Assembly (NCBI RefSeq): GCF_003149085.1
Contig: NZ_QGDT01000010.1
Span: 151,453-215,452 of the forward strand
Direction: 5' to 3'
DNA: 64,000 bases
Origin: Dyadobacter jejuensis
Lineage (GTDB): Bacteria; Bacteroidota; Bacteroidia; Cytophagales; Spirosomataceae
Part shown: positions 26,817 through 36,430 of the stretch, one piece after another
How positions within the stretch are numbered: the first letter of the stretch is position 1
Layout: each line of letters begins with the position of its first letter
Translations under genes and position numbers: made by a program
Notes under the pieces: generated by a model
The model's input: only the letters and a program-made list of their open reading frames with translations
Databases searched by the model: none
What the model was told of the DNA's origin: nothing

Positions 26817-27131
26817 TCAATGGCTCTGCAACTTCCCAAACAGGGTCGTCAGGGCCGATTTTAGTTTCTGAGTGGCGCCAATAACGGCCTGGTCGTAGGT
26901 ATCGCCAAAGTCGGTGGCTACCATGGGCTGCTGTCCTTTTACCCTTGCCTCCAATAGGCATTTTTTATCTTTTACGCCTCCTTTTACTCCGTTTTCATCG
27001 GAGAGGTGAAGCTCAATTCTAGTGATATGGTCAGTAAATCGACTTAACTCTTTTGACAAGATGCCTTCAATTTTTTCATTGTATTCTGCGTGTACGCTTA
27101 GGCTTTTGTCGGTGTTAATTTGAATGGTCAT
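26817..27131 (-). CDS. HPF/RaiA-type ribosome-associated protein
   Basis: 104 residues with the S30AE fold pattern: beta strand MTIQINTDKSLSV, helix EKIEGILSKELSRFTDHITR, IELHLSDENG and a final helix DQAVIGATQKLKSALTTLFG. Such proteins bind the 30S decoding region and silence or protect ribosomes in stationary phase or stress. It clusters with catalase and NDH-2, in keeping with a stress role. Divergence in the middle loop (VKGGVKDKKCLLEARV) makes it a variant of the family. Confidence 0.8.
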   Translation of the reverse strand: MTIQINTDKSLSVHAEYNEKIEGILSKELSRFTDHITRIELHLSDENGVKGGVKDKKCLLEARVKGQQPMVATDFGDTYDQAVIGATQKLKSALTTLFGKLQSH

Positions 27132-27299
27132 AAATTGCTAATTAATTAAGGATGATACTCTATTTTTATAACGTAAAATATAGGGTCTTCTTGCTGAGCG
27201 CCCTCTGTTATTGTTGGGTATAATTTAGCGATAATATAGGTTAAAAGCAATCTTTCCCCGATATTATCGTACTAAAATCGGCCAAGAGTGACAAATATC

Positions 27300-28559
27300 T
27301 TAATCGGACCTAGGTTTTAAAATAAAGCGAAGGGATTGGTCCCTAGTAAAAAAGGCGATCATCCAGTTATAAAAGGTTTTCATCTGATTCCTATATTGGA
27401 TTAAGGAGAAAAGATGGACGAAAAGCCACATTAAATAGGCGATAAAACCCTTGAAATGAAACTTTGGCAAATCGGCTACCGCTTTATTAACTCCTACGAT
27501 GGCCATACTCCCCTTGTCGCGATATCGGAAGGTCTGGAAAGAAGCTGGATTATTATATTTCTTAAAATTTTTGGCCAATAATTGGGCTTGTTGAATGGCT
27601 ACCTGGGCCAGCTGTGGATGGCCATTGGGGTAAGCCTCATCCGCTTGCATGGAGCATATATCCCCGAGGGCAAATATATCCGGATGGTGCAGGAGCCTAT
27701 TGGTTCCCGTCACTAATAGCCTCCCTCCTCTCCCCACCTCCTGCTTCCCTATTCCGGCAATCGGCGCCACGGTCACTCCCGAGGTCCATATCAGGGTGTC
27801 GGTACGGATCTTTTTTTGGTTAGCAAATTCGACGGTATGGTTGGTATAGTCCTTAACCATATGGTTTAACAAGATTTCGACTCCCAAATCCTTAAGATAT
27901 TGGTGGGTCTGCTCCCTAGACTTTTCTTGCATAGGCGCCAGCACGGTAGGCAAGGCATCTACCAAATATATTTTTAATCCCTCACCCTGGAGTTCCGGAT
28001 AATCTTTTTTAAAAATATTCTTATTCATTTCGGCTAACATCCCCGACACCTCTACGCCAGTGGGCCCGGCTCCAGCGACAACGATAGTAAGGAGGCTATT
28101 GCGCCTAACTGGATCGGACGTTTTGGTGGCTTGCTCTACCTGGCAGAGGATATGATTCCTCATGGCCAGGGCATCTTGTACCGTTTTCATGGGAACGGCC
28201 TGTTCTTTTAACCTATCCATGCCGAAGTAGTTGGTCACGGTGCCATTGGCTAGTACCAAAAAATCATACTCCATAAAGCCTACATCGGTCTCTATTTTCT
28301 TTTCATGGGGCAAAATCCCTACCATAGTGCCCATTACAAACCGCAAATTGGCCTTATGGTGAAAGAGCTTTCGAAAGGGATAACTGATATTGGAAGCCTC
28401 CAAAAACCCTGTGGCCACCTGGTACAACAAAGGTGGAAAAAAGTTGAAATTATTCTTGTCCAGAAGGGTCACCTCATAGTCCTCTTGACGGGCCATTTCT
28501 AGACAAAAATTAATACCCGCAAACCCACCACCAACGACAATAATTTTTTTCCTATTCAT
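27300..28559 (-). CDS. ndh: Type II NADH:quinone oxidoreductase (NDH-2)
   Basis: Peripheral membrane flavoprotein that passes electrons from NADH to quinone without pumping protons. 419 residues. FAD-binding GGGFAG (10-15), FFPPLLYQVATG (40-51), NAD-binding VAGAGPTGVE (161-170), FAD motif NRLLHHPDIFALGDICSM, and the quinone-side QVAIQQAQLLAKNF. The C-terminal amphipathic/hydrophobic region (FHFKGFIAYLMWLFVHLFSL) would attach it to the membrane. Single gene on the minus strand. Confidence 0.93.
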   Translation of the reverse strand: MNRKKIIVVGGGFAGINFCLEMARQEDYEVTLLDKNNFNFFPPLLYQVATGFLEASNISYPFRKLFHHKANLRFVMGTMVGILPHEKKIETDVGFMEYDFLVLANGTVTNYFGMDRLKEQAVPMKTVQDALAMRNHILCQVEQATKTSDPVRRNSLLTIVVAGAGPTGVEVSGMLAEMNKNIFKKDYPELQGEGLKIYLVDALPTVLAPMQEKSREQTHQYLKDLGVEILLNHMVKDYTNHTVEFANQKKIRTDTLIWTSGVTVAPIAGIGKQEVGRGGRLLVTGTNRLLHHPDIFALGDICSMQADEAYPNGHPQLAQVAIQQAQLLAKNFKKYNNPASFQTFRYRDKGSMAIVGVNKAVADLPKFHFKGFIAYLMWLFVHLFSLIQYRNQMKTFYNWMIAFFTRDQSLRFILKPRSD

Positions 28560-28719
28560 TTAAATGCATTTAGATTTACCAAAAATGTAATGGTCTTAGG
28601 ACGCGCCCATACAATAAGGCTCTATTTGTTCCCTAATGGGTAGCATTTGCATACTAATATAGAGAGGGAGCCAGCACAGACGCCTGCGCCAACTCCCCTT
28701 TCCAGTCCTGGATGCCGAC

Positions 28720-30888
28720 CTACACCCTATTCCAAAAACGATGCTGAGCAATGGCTAAGATAAAATCTACGGCAGTCTTCCCTACCGTACTGGCTCCTAC
28801 CGGTAGTACCAAAATCCCTTGGTCGGCCAGGTGGTCTATCTGCGAGGCCGATACGGTACTGGTACCCTTTATCATGGTAAGCTCCAAGAAAGGGACGGTA
28901 TCCCCTTCGACGGCTATGGGCTTCCCGTGGCGATACGCCTCATTGACGAAGGCAATGGCATCGGGGTTGGTAAGTAAGCGATTCTCATTTTTGGTCCCAC
29001 CAGCCACATACACCGCATCAAAAAACACCGATGCTCCTGTTTTAAAATTCATGTCGATTTTGAGCTTTTCTCCAGACATCCCATGCAGATACCCAAGCTT
29101 TGGCGCTATAATTTTGCATACACCACCTACATTTTCCAATGCCGTTTTCATGGCCATCAAATTATCCATATCCACCTCAACGTCGGCTAAAATAGCGATC
29201 TGCCTACTGTTGATGCTATCTTTAATGGTATTCGCCATGCTCAATGCCTCTGAGCGGCCGATGTTCGGTTTCTTTTTGGTTGGCTGGTAGTCGATGGGGT
29301 CGGCGTCGGCTGGCACCCCATGGTTGAGCGGATGCTGTGGCTCCTTGGGCACTTCTAACCCTAAGTTGTCGGCCACTTGAGTGGCCAGTTGAAGGTCTAC
29401 CTCCGTCAGAATACCGATCATACGTTCCCGAATACTTTCAAGCTCCACCTTCCCTAGCTCAAATGAAAACGCCTCCACGATATGCTCTTTCTCTACCTCG
29501 GATTGGCTATTATAAAATAGGGCAGCTTGGCTAAAATGATCCATAAAGCTCGCACTCCTTCCCCTTATTTTTTTGCCGTCAACCCTTTCAGCATAAGAAG
29601 TAAAGCCTCCTTGAGCCGCTTGTGCTTGGAAGGGGCAACCTCCACCCATCGAATTAGGGTCATAGCTCGTTTTACCCTTATTAATCATCTGACGCATATG
29701 CCCGTCCCTTTGATTGTTATGAACGGTATTGATGGACCGGTTGATAGGTATTTCATGGAAATTAGGACTACCCAATCGGGAAAGCTGCGTATCGGTGTAG
29801 GAGAACAACCGTCCCTGTAGCAGTGGATCGTTGGTAAAGTCAATCCCTGGCACCAAATGCCCCGGGTGGAAGGCTACTTGTTCCGTTTCGGCGAAGTAGT
29901 TGTCCGGATTTCGATTTAAAGTCATTTTCCCCACCTTCATGACCGGAACCAACTCTTCAGGTACCAGTTTGGTAGGGTCGAGTAGGTCGAAGTCGAACCG
30001 GTGTTCATCCGCTTCGGGGATAATTTGCATACCTAGCTCCCACTCTGGAAAGAATCCGTTTTCAATGGCCTCCCATAGGTCGCGGCGGTGAAAGTCGGGA
30101 TCCTTACCCGATATTTGTAAGGCTTCATCCCATAACACCGAGTGCACACCTAATAGAGGCTTCCAGTGGAATTTTACGAAATAGGCTTCACCGGCCTCAT
30201 TGATGAGCCGGAAGGTATGTACACCAAAACCTTCCATCATGCGCAAGCTACGTGGAATGGCCCTATCGCTCATCAGCCACATGATCATATGAGTACTTTC
30301 GGGCATCAAAGAAATAAAATCCCAAAAGGTATCATGTGCAGAGGCCGCTTGTGGAATTTCATTATGTGGCTCGGGCTTTACGGCGTGTATGAGGTCGGGA
30401 AACTTGATGGCATCCTGGATAAAGAAAACAGGCATATTATTTCCTACCAGATCGTAATTCCCTTCTTCCGTATAAAATTTGACGGAAAAACCTCTTACGT
30501 CCCGGGCCAGATCGGTGGATCCCCTCGAACCAGCCACCGTAGAAAAACGCGCGAAGACGGGCGTGCGCCGATCTGGGTCATTTAAAAACCCTGCCTTGGT
30601 ATATTTGGCCATAGGCTCATATACTTGAAAAAAGCCATGTGCGGCGGCACCTCGTGCATGGACGATACGCTCGGGTATACGCTCATGGTCGAAATGCGTA
30701 ATTTTTTCTCTTAGTATAAAGTCTTCCAAAAGGGTGGCTCCCCGCTCTCCTGATTTTAAGGAATTCTGGTTGTCGTTGATTCGAACCCCTTGATTGGTGG
30801 TCAAAAACTCGTCGGTACCATTTTCCTTGAATTTATTTAAATCATCATTTTTGGGGTCAAATTCGGTATTCTCATTCAATGTTGCCAT
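28720..30888 (-). CDS. katE: Large-subunit monofunctional catalase (HPII/KatE type)
   Basis: Heme catalase of 722 residues, close to the 753 of E. coli HPII (clade 2), with a C-terminal flavodoxin-like domain. Catalytic H78 ([12 protein letters not shown]), N151 ([12 protein letters not shown]) and the proximal heme ligand Y364 ([15 protein letters not shown]) are present. The C-terminal domain begins after about residue 560 ([20 protein letters not shown]). The ATG at 30888 gives the family N-terminus; a frame from 30954 adds 22 unrelated residues. It diverges from an SDR gene across 371 bp. Confidence 0.95.
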   Translation of the reverse strand: MATLNENTEFDPKNDDLNKFKENGTDEFLTTNQGVRINDNQNSLKSGERGATLLEDFILREKITHFDHERIPERIVHARGAAAHGFFQVYEPMAKYTKAGFLNDPDRRTPVFARFSTVAGSRGSTDLARDVRGFSVKFYTEEGNYDLVGNNMPVFFIQDAIKFPDLIHAVKPEPHNEIPQAASAHDTFWDFISLMPESTHMIMWLMSDRAIPRSLRMMEGFGVHTFRLINEAGEAYFVKFHWKPLLGVHSVLWDEALQISGKDPDFHRRDLWEAIENGFFPEWELGMQIIPEADEHRFDFDLLDPTKLVPEELVPVMKVGKMTLNRNPDNYFAETEQVAFHPGHLVPGIDFTNDPLLQGRLFSYTDTQLSRLGSPNFHEIPINRSINTVHNNQRDGHMRQMINKGKTSYDPNSMGGGCPFQAQAAQGGFTSYAERVDGKKIRGRSASFMDHFSQAALFYNSQSEVEKEHIVEAFSFELGKVELESIRERMIGILTEVDLQLATQVADNLGLEVPKEPQHPLNHGVPADADPIDYQPTKKKPNIGRSEALSMANTIKDSINSRQIAILADVEVDMDNLMAMKTALENVGGVCKIIAPKLGYLHGMSGEKLKIDMNFKTGASVFFDAVYVAGGTKNENRLLTNPDAIAFVNEAYRHGKPIAVEGDTVPFLELTMIKGTSTVSASQIDHLADQGILVLPVGASTVGKTAVDFILAIAQHRFWNRV

Positions 30889-30917
30889 TTGAAAAGTGAA
30901 GTTTAGTGAAGAATTTT

Positions 30918-30925
30918 CAAAACTA
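30918..30925 (-). promoter_or_regulatory. Candidate -7 box of the catalase gene
   Basis: On the minus strand TAGTTTTG fits TAnnTTTG exactly, 29 bp upstream of the catalase ATG. No clear -33 TTTG is seen. Confidence 0.4.
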
Positions 30926-31183
30926 AATCGCCGATATGCGACGTACTCTAACACTTCATAACAACCATACCATGGCCCAATCGACCACCTGAGCGCCCCG
31001 CTTTTATCCCCGCAATAGGGTCATTTTTAACTAAATTGGTGTTCCGTTGTTCACATGTCCTACGTATATGTGGAGCCAAATATCCAATTTGTTACCATTA
31101 CCACTCAAGCCTAATGGATGACGAATAGTCGTTTAGAAAAATAATATGGCTGTTTTAACTTTCTCTGACCCCCCAAACCATCA

Positions 31184-31191
31184 TACTTTTG
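31184..31191 (+). promoter_or_regulatory. Candidate -7 box of the SDR gene
   Basis: TACTTTTG fits TAnnTTTG exactly, 68 bp upstream of the chosen ATG. It faces away from the catalase promoter in the shared 371-bp gap. Confidence 0.42.
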
Positions 31192-31259
31192 GTTGATCGG
31201 CGAGTTAGGTATCCTATTTGCTATGCTCTTGTATATGTATCACTCAACAGTTTTGGCTT

Positions 31260-32117
31260 ATGGAAATGAAAAACGAAATAAAACCACAAACGCAGGACCG
31301 ACAACCGGGTAGGGAGTCGGCCATGGATCCACAACCCATCATCATCAGAGACGACTATAAGGGGAGCAATAAGCTCTTAGGAAAAAAGGCCCTAATTACA
31401 GGGGGCGATAGCGGGATCGGTCGGTCAGTCGCCGTGCATTTTGCCCGCGAAGGGGCCGATGTCGCCATTATTTATCTGTGTGAAGATCAGGATGCACAAA
31501 CCACGAAAGCAATGGTGGAAGCTGAGGGTCGCAAATGCATCAATATTCAAGGTGATATCCGAGATAGTGATTTTTGTAGTGCTACAGTTGGCCAGGTCAT
31601 CAGAGAATTGGGAGGACTCAATATACTCGTCAATAATGCTGCCGAGCAGCATCCCGTCGAAGGGCTGGAGTTTATCTCCTCAATGCAGCTACAAAACACC
31701 TTCCAAACCAATATTTTCTCATTTTTCTATTTTTCTCAGGGCGTTTTACCCCACTTCAAAGAAGGTGATTGCATCATTAACACCACTTCGGTAACGGCCT
31801 ACCATGGCAACTCTTCGTTAATCGATTATTCGTCTACTAAGGGGGCAATTACCTCCTTTACCCGTTCACTGGCCCTTAGCCTGGCACCCAAGGGAATAAG
31901 GGTGAACGCCGTAGCGCCAGGGCCCATATGGACCCCCTTGATCCCCTCCACTTTCGATGCCGAAAAGGTGGGCAACTTTGGACAGGATACGGCCATGCAA
32001 CGGCCCGGTCAGCCTTGTGAAGTGGCTCCTAGCTATGTATTTTTGGCCAGCCAGGATTCCTCCTATATCAGTGGGCAGGTCATCCACCCCAATGGCGGGC
32101 AGATCGTCAACGGTTAA
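31260..32117 (+). CDS. SDR-family oxidoreductase (YghA/general-stress type)
   Basis: 285 residues. Extended N-terminal tail (QTQDRQPGRESAMDPQPI) typical of the YghA/YdaD stress-dehydrogenase subgroup, then NAD(P)-binding TGGDSGIGRS (47-56), NNAAEQHP (125-132), catalytic S177, Y190 and K194 (YSSTKGA), and C-terminal ISGQVIHPNGGQIVNG. Substrate unknown; relatives reduce aldehydes. A frame from 31218 would add a cysteine-rich 14-residue start that does not fit; 31260 or 31266 is preferred. Neighbour of catalase, so likely stress-related. Confidence 0.88.
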   Translation: MEMKNEIKPQTQDRQPGRESAMDPQPIIIRDDYKGSNKLLGKKALITGGDSGIGRSVAVHFAREGADVAIIYLCEDQDAQTTKAMVEAEGRKCINIQGDIRDSDFCSATVGQVIRELGGLNILVNNAAEQHPVEGLEFISSMQLQNTFQTNIFSFFYFSQGVLPHFKEGDCIINTTSVTAYHGNSSLIDYSSTKGAITSFTRSLALSLAPKGIRVNAVAPGPIWTPLIPSTFDAEKVGNFGQDTAMQRPGQPCEVAPSYVFLASQDSSYISGQVIHPNGGQIVNG

Positions 32118-32166
32118 AAAATCAAAAGCCCCGATACTAAGGTTGCGTAACCTCGGCATCGGGGCC
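32118..32166 (-). terminator. Intrinsic terminator between convergent SDR and PhoD-like genes
   Basis: AGCCCCGAT pairs with ATCGGGGC, with an inner GGTT-GCGT-AACC hairpin. On the minus strand the stem is followed by TTTTGATTTTTT, so it is oriented for the PhoD-like gene that ends at 32182; it may also stop the SDR transcript. Confidence 0.75.
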
Positions 32167-32181
32167 TAAATAGGCTACCCT

Positions 32182-34704
32182 TTAGACATTCTGCAAGGCG
32201 TTCGGATCGGTAGTGAGCTGTAAACCAGCAATGGTCTTTTGCGACGCTCCCTCTCCCACCACAACGGAGTACTTGCCGTATGCGTATACCTTGGGGCGGT
32301 ACATTTTTCCTAATGTCCTTAGGGCCGAAACGACCTCACCCGATTCTTCATCGATCACCTGTACGAGCTGGTTGGCTTCTGAAAGGGACAACTGGGGCAA
32401 AAATCCTAGAGCTCTCCTACCGTCATTATCGAATTGACTGATCGTCAGCGGCCAACCGGGATAGGTATTGGCGTTATCGTTTGACGCCAAATCGGCCAAA
32501 AACCGATACGCTTCCATCTTAATCGTTCGCGCTTGGGTATCGAAAGTAATCAGGCCAAAACCAGAAGCCTTTTTCTGAGAGGCCACATAACGGTTCTTCT
32601 CCTCTCTGAAATCGTCGTCCGGATTCCCCACTGCATATACGTAATTGTCGTTGCCAAACACATCGCGGTAACAGCCCGTATGGGGCAAATTGTGTGCGGG
32701 CCTATCCGTAAAGGGCATATTGACTAGGTCGGGCTGCCCCCAGCGCGGATAACCTGTAGAAATAGCGGGGGTACAGTAGGTCCAACTGCCGTCTTTGGGC
32801 TCGTCGATACTGTATTTTAATAAAAATGGAACGTGCTGATCGCCATTGATATGAAACACACAAGCCTTTCTCATAATCCTTAGAACGTCATCTTTTTGCT
32901 TTTTCGGCCATCCACCCGAATCCAGATCACCCGTCAGATATTCCTTTTTAGGGCCGTGGTGGGTACCAACACTTGAAAACAGCGTCTGACTCAGCAGTAC
33001 TTTCATATCGGCCTGGTGCCAGTCTGTTACCCAGTTTTCTAAGAAAGCCACTTGTTGCTTGCCCAGATAGGATAATTCATCTGACTCCAAAGTACCTATA
33101 GGAAGGGGTTCGCGGATATGGTCAATTCGTCCTTCTCCTGGTCGTATTTTCTCGGGGCCCGATTTGAAATAGCGATCGCTGACGATGGCGAAGCTCACTC
33201 GCCCATAGGTAAGGGCCGTAAACCAGGTACTAATTCCCGAAGGCAGGGGCTCGGCCTGAATAGGATCGGGCAAGTGGGCACATTGCGTTTGATTCACCAC
33301 ATTGACCATGGCGGTTGTCTGCACGAAGCCGCCATGAGCATCCCTTTTCTTCGCCCACTCTTCAAGACTAATATGAACGCCGCCATCGCCCCAGAGGTTA
33401 CCTTGAAAAACATCATGGTCGTCGGGGGTGCAGATGGTAGGCCTATCTCTCATGATATTGCCGAAGCTCCATCCGAACATAAACCATTTTCCAAGATAAC
33501 TCAGTATCGCTTTGTCTTCTGGTTCCCGTTTGATAGGATACCCTCCATTTTCTTCGTAGATCTGGTCGCCAGAGAAGTACAATAAATCTGGGTTAGATTT
33601 TTCTAAATTTTCTACCAAAGGACGATAGGGATACCCTAGCCAGTTCTGACAGGTAAGCCCCCCAAAAAGCAACTTCTGACGCGTGGGTTCCTTTCTAATA
33701 CATCCTTTATAGGTATGGGTAACCTCGCCAAGGCGATAGGAAACCCTAAAAGGCTGGTCCTGTTGGGCTTGGGTATAAGGCAGCGAAAAAGTGGCTACAT
33801 AGGACAGAGGGTCGAAATTTTGCTTGGCCACTTCAACCCATTTCCCCGCTTTTAATAACTCCAGGCTCACCACCTTCGTATCGGCCTTCCCTAGAGGAGC
33901 CATTTGTGCACTCAATTTTAGTTGTCCATCCGATAGGGTGTACATACTCCACAGAATGGGACCAAAGGAGTTGTCGGGGACGGACACCACCTTATTGCCG
34001 CTAAGGGATACCTCCGACCACCAAAATGTACTGGCATCTTTTTGAAGGATGTTGTTTTCCAGGGCTACCAGCCCTTCCAACGTCCCCTCGAGGCTGTTGG
34101 TAAGTTCCGCTTTTCTTTTTTGCGAGTCTATGGCTAGCAGCGTACCCGTAGACTTCCCTGCAGAAGTATCGCCTACAAATTTCAGACTGAAGTCCTTAAA
34201 GTCGAACCCAACGGGCAGTGAGCTCGACTTTTCTCCTAGGAATATCTTCCCCTCCAAGGATACTCCGGCCGCGATGCCCTGGCCATAATAGCACGCCGCT
34301 TTGATGCTAGCAGGGTCCGTTTGATCCTGAATACCGATGTTGAAGCCCACAGCCCCCTTGTCTCCCTTGGCTTCGAGCAAGCCCAGTTTGGCTTCCATGG
34401 TCAACGACCCATCGGTAGGCTGTACGACTTCTGTAAGAAAATGGAGCCGAGCCGATTTTTTGTTTCCCGAAAATTCCAGACGCCCCTTTTTAATTTCCCA
34501 ATCTTCCATGGGTACCGACCAAAAGTCGGCCCCTATCCAGGTTCGGTCGCCGATCGACTTAAAATTACGGTGAAACCCCTTTCTTTTTTGCACGCCCATC
34601 GGCGACAGGAGCTTCATGGAGCCCCCCCAAGAAGTAAGTGGTAAGGACACTATGGGCAGAGAATAACCCAGTTTTTGAATAAAGGATCTTCTTGAATAAT
34701 CCAT
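32182..34704 (-). CDS. Exported PhoD-type metallophosphatase with large N-terminal beta domain
   Basis: 840 residues, about 300 longer than typical PhoD. A twin-arginine-like start (RRSF, residues 5-8) and hydrophobic stretch (LGYSLPIVSLPLTSW) suggest Tat export. Residues about 45-330 form a beta-rich domain without recognised catalytic motifs. The PhoD/DUF metallophosphatase part begins near 340: LLYFSGDQIYEE (D380, Y383), TPDDHDVFQGN (D428-D431) and ACVFHINGDQHVPF. It should cleave phosphomonoesters or phosphodiesters outside the cytoplasm. It lies 63 bp behind the module 2 susD stop on the same strand, so it is the likely enzyme of that locus. Confidence 0.85.
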   Translation of the reverse strand: MDYSRRSFIQKLGYSLPIVSLPLTSWGGSMKLLSPMGVQKRKGFHRNFKSIGDRTWIGADFWSVPMEDWEIKKGRLEFSGNKKSARLHFLTEVVQPTDGSLTMEAKLGLLEAKGDKGAVGFNIGIQDQTDPASIKAACYYGQGIAAGVSLEGKIFLGEKSSSLPVGFDFKDFSLKFVGDTSAGKSTGTLLAIDSQKRKAELTNSLEGTLEGLVALENNILQKDASTFWWSEVSLSGNKVVSVPDNSFGPILWSMYTLSDGQLKLSAQMAPLGKADTKVVSLELLKAGKWVEVAKQNFDPLSYVATFSLPYTQAQQDQPFRVSYRLGEVTHTYKGCIRKEPTRQKLLFGGLTCQNWLGYPYRPLVENLEKSNPDLLYFSGDQIYEENGGYPIKREPEDKAILSYLGKWFMFGWSFGNIMRDRPTICTPDDHDVFQGNLWGDGGVHISLEEWAKKRDAHGGFVQTTAMVNVVNQTQCAHLPDPIQAEPLPSGISTWFTALTYGRVSFAIVSDRYFKSGPEKIRPGEGRIDHIREPLPIGTLESDELSYLGKQQVAFLENWVTDWHQADMKVLLSQTLFSSVGTHHGPKKEYLTGDLDSGGWPKKQKDDVLRIMRKACVFHINGDQHVPFLLKYSIDEPKDGSWTYCTPAISTGYPRWGQPDLVNMPFTDRPAHNLPHTGCYRDVFGNDNYVYAVGNPDDDFREEKNRYVASQKKASGFGLITFDTQARTIKMEAYRFLADLASNDNANTYPGWPLTISQFDNDGRRALGFLPQLSLSEANQLVQVIDEESGEVVSALRTLGKMYRPKVYAYGKYSVVVGEGASQKTIAGLQLTTDPNALQNV

Positions 34705-34767
34705 GTTATGCGTTTTATAATAAAGAAAAAAGCCGCCCCGGCCCTTGGGTCAAGACGGACTAAAGAT

Positions 34768-36423
34768 TTAATCGGCCAGGTTGGGGTTCACATTGACCTC
34801 TGACTGAGGAATGGGCCAATGGTCGTCTTGGCCCTTTCTAAAACTCTTTGAAGTCACAAACCAACGACTTTTTGGATCGATCTTCTTGGAAGTCTTAGAA
34901 TATAAAGTAGAGTTGGGGAATGGAGCACCCCAGAAATCCCCCACTAATACCTGGTCGCCAATGTCCCAACGTATGATATCCCATAGCCGGAGGCCTTCGA
35001 AGGCCAGTTCGATGCGGCGTTCGTTGCGCAACACGGGGCGCAGGGCAGCCGGGTTGGTGATGGTAACGGGAGGCAACCCTACCGACGCTCTTCCCCGAAC
35101 GGCATTGATGGTTTGATCCAACAGCGCTTGAGTAATAGGTGTGCCGGCCTCCATTTCGGCTTCCAAATAACTGAGAAGGACTTCAGCATAACGTAAAATA
35201 GGCACATTACCCCCATAATCGGTACGGAGGTTTCCGGAGAAATTTTCATCAAAAAACTTCCGTAGTCCATATCCAGTCCTAGTAGCCTGTTTCGAATAAG
35301 TGAGCTGATCCAAAGATTTGGTGGAGTCAGGATGGCATACATAGCGTTTGTTGCCGAACATACTACCGTCCCACAACAGGTTATAACGGAAGCGAGGATC
35401 GCGGTTTTTGCCCATATCGCTGTAGTCGAAGCGTGGGTCGTCGTAAGAGAGCGGCGTGCCATCGCTAAAGCCATAAGCGTCGGCGAGGCTGCCTAATGGA
35501 TTCACAATATGCCACCCCGACGCCATGGCCGGCCAAGCATGTTGAGGCAGGGCGTTTGGAGCTTGCCCTGACACATGTTGGTTGCTAAAGATATTTTCGC
35601 TGCTGTTCTCATTGGTTGGGGTGAACAAGGTCTGATAGTCAGGGTCAATACTATTTTCGCCCATGTCTATGATCTGCTTGTAAATGGTAGCAGCCTCAGA
35701 AAAACGTTTCTCTGCTAATAAGATTCTTCCCAAAAACCCTAAAGCCGCTTGCTTACTGGCCCTGCCGGTTTCGGCATTGGTAAGGCTACCGAAAGAGGGT
35801 AAGTCGGCCGCGGCCGCTCCTAGCTCGTCGATCACATACTTTACCACCTCGGCCTTAGGGGCCTTAGACACTTGGTTGGCCTCGTCGGGTGTTAAGGTAT
35901 TTGGGACCAGGGGTACCGATCCAAAGTATTGTGATAAATAAAAATACTGGGTGGCCCTCACGAAGCGTGCTTCGGCCTTCATCCGGCTAATCTTCTCAGG
36001 AGCCATACTGACCTTGTCGATACTCTCTAAAAAATCGTTGCAGATGGCAATCCTTTTGTACGACGATTTCCAATAACCCAATATCACATCGTTATTGGGC
36101 AGCAAGGTACCATTCGTCAGGCGATTTTGGGCCGAATTGTCCCCCCGGCGGTCATAAAGATTGTCAGTAGCAAATTCGAGAAAAATAATACCACAATAGG
36201 ACCACCAGTCGGTGGGGACTACCTCGGTACCATACTCGATGGCCCCTCTATACATGCCCGTAAGGGCTATATTGGCATTGGACTCCGAAGTCCAAAAATT
36301 ATCTTTGGAGAATGAATTGCTAGGATATTTCTCCAACTCCTGGTCACAAGCCGTTGCACCCATCACTAGCGCCACTGCCAACGCATATTGAAGAATCGAT
36401 TTTTTTATAGGAAATAATTTCAT
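34768..36423 (-). CDS. SusD/RagB-family surface lipoprotein (module 2)
   Basis: 551 residues from the ATG at 36423: signal ending in MGATAC with lipidated Cys26, then DQELEKYPSNSFSKDNFWTS. Helical repeats follow (RMKAEARFVRATQYFYLSQY), and the C-terminal SusD pattern VPILRYAEVLLSYLEAEME, INAVRGRASVGLPP and NERRIELAFEGLRLWDIIRW. An upstream in-frame ATG (36453) would overlap susC and precede the signal peptide by 10 residues. Binding partner of the SusC just upstream; followed closely by the PhoD-like gene. Confidence 0.95.
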   Translation of the reverse strand: MKLFPIKKSILQYALAVALVMGATACDQELEKYPSNSFSKDNFWTSESNANIALTGMYRGAIEYGTEVVPTDWWSYCGIIFLEFATDNLYDRRGDNSAQNRLTNGTLLPNNDVILGYWKSSYKRIAICNDFLESIDKVSMAPEKISRMKAEARFVRATQYFYLSQYFGSVPLVPNTLTPDEANQVSKAPKAEVVKYVIDELGAAAADLPSFGSLTNAETGRASKQAALGFLGRILLAEKRFSEAATIYKQIIDMGENSIDPDYQTLFTPTNENSSENIFSNQHVSGQAPNALPQHAWPAMASGWHIVNPLGSLADAYGFSDGTPLSYDDPRFDYSDMGKNRDPRFRYNLLWDGSMFGNKRYVCHPDSTKSLDQLTYSKQATRTGYGLRKFFDENFSGNLRTDYGGNVPILRYAEVLLSYLEAEMEAGTPITQALLDQTINAVRGRASVGLPPVTITNPAALRPVLRNERRIELAFEGLRLWDIIRWDIGDQVLVGDFWGAPFPNSTLYSKTSKKIDPKSRWFVTSKSFRKGQDDHWPIPQSEVNVNPNLAD

Positions 36424-36430
36424 GGTCGAA

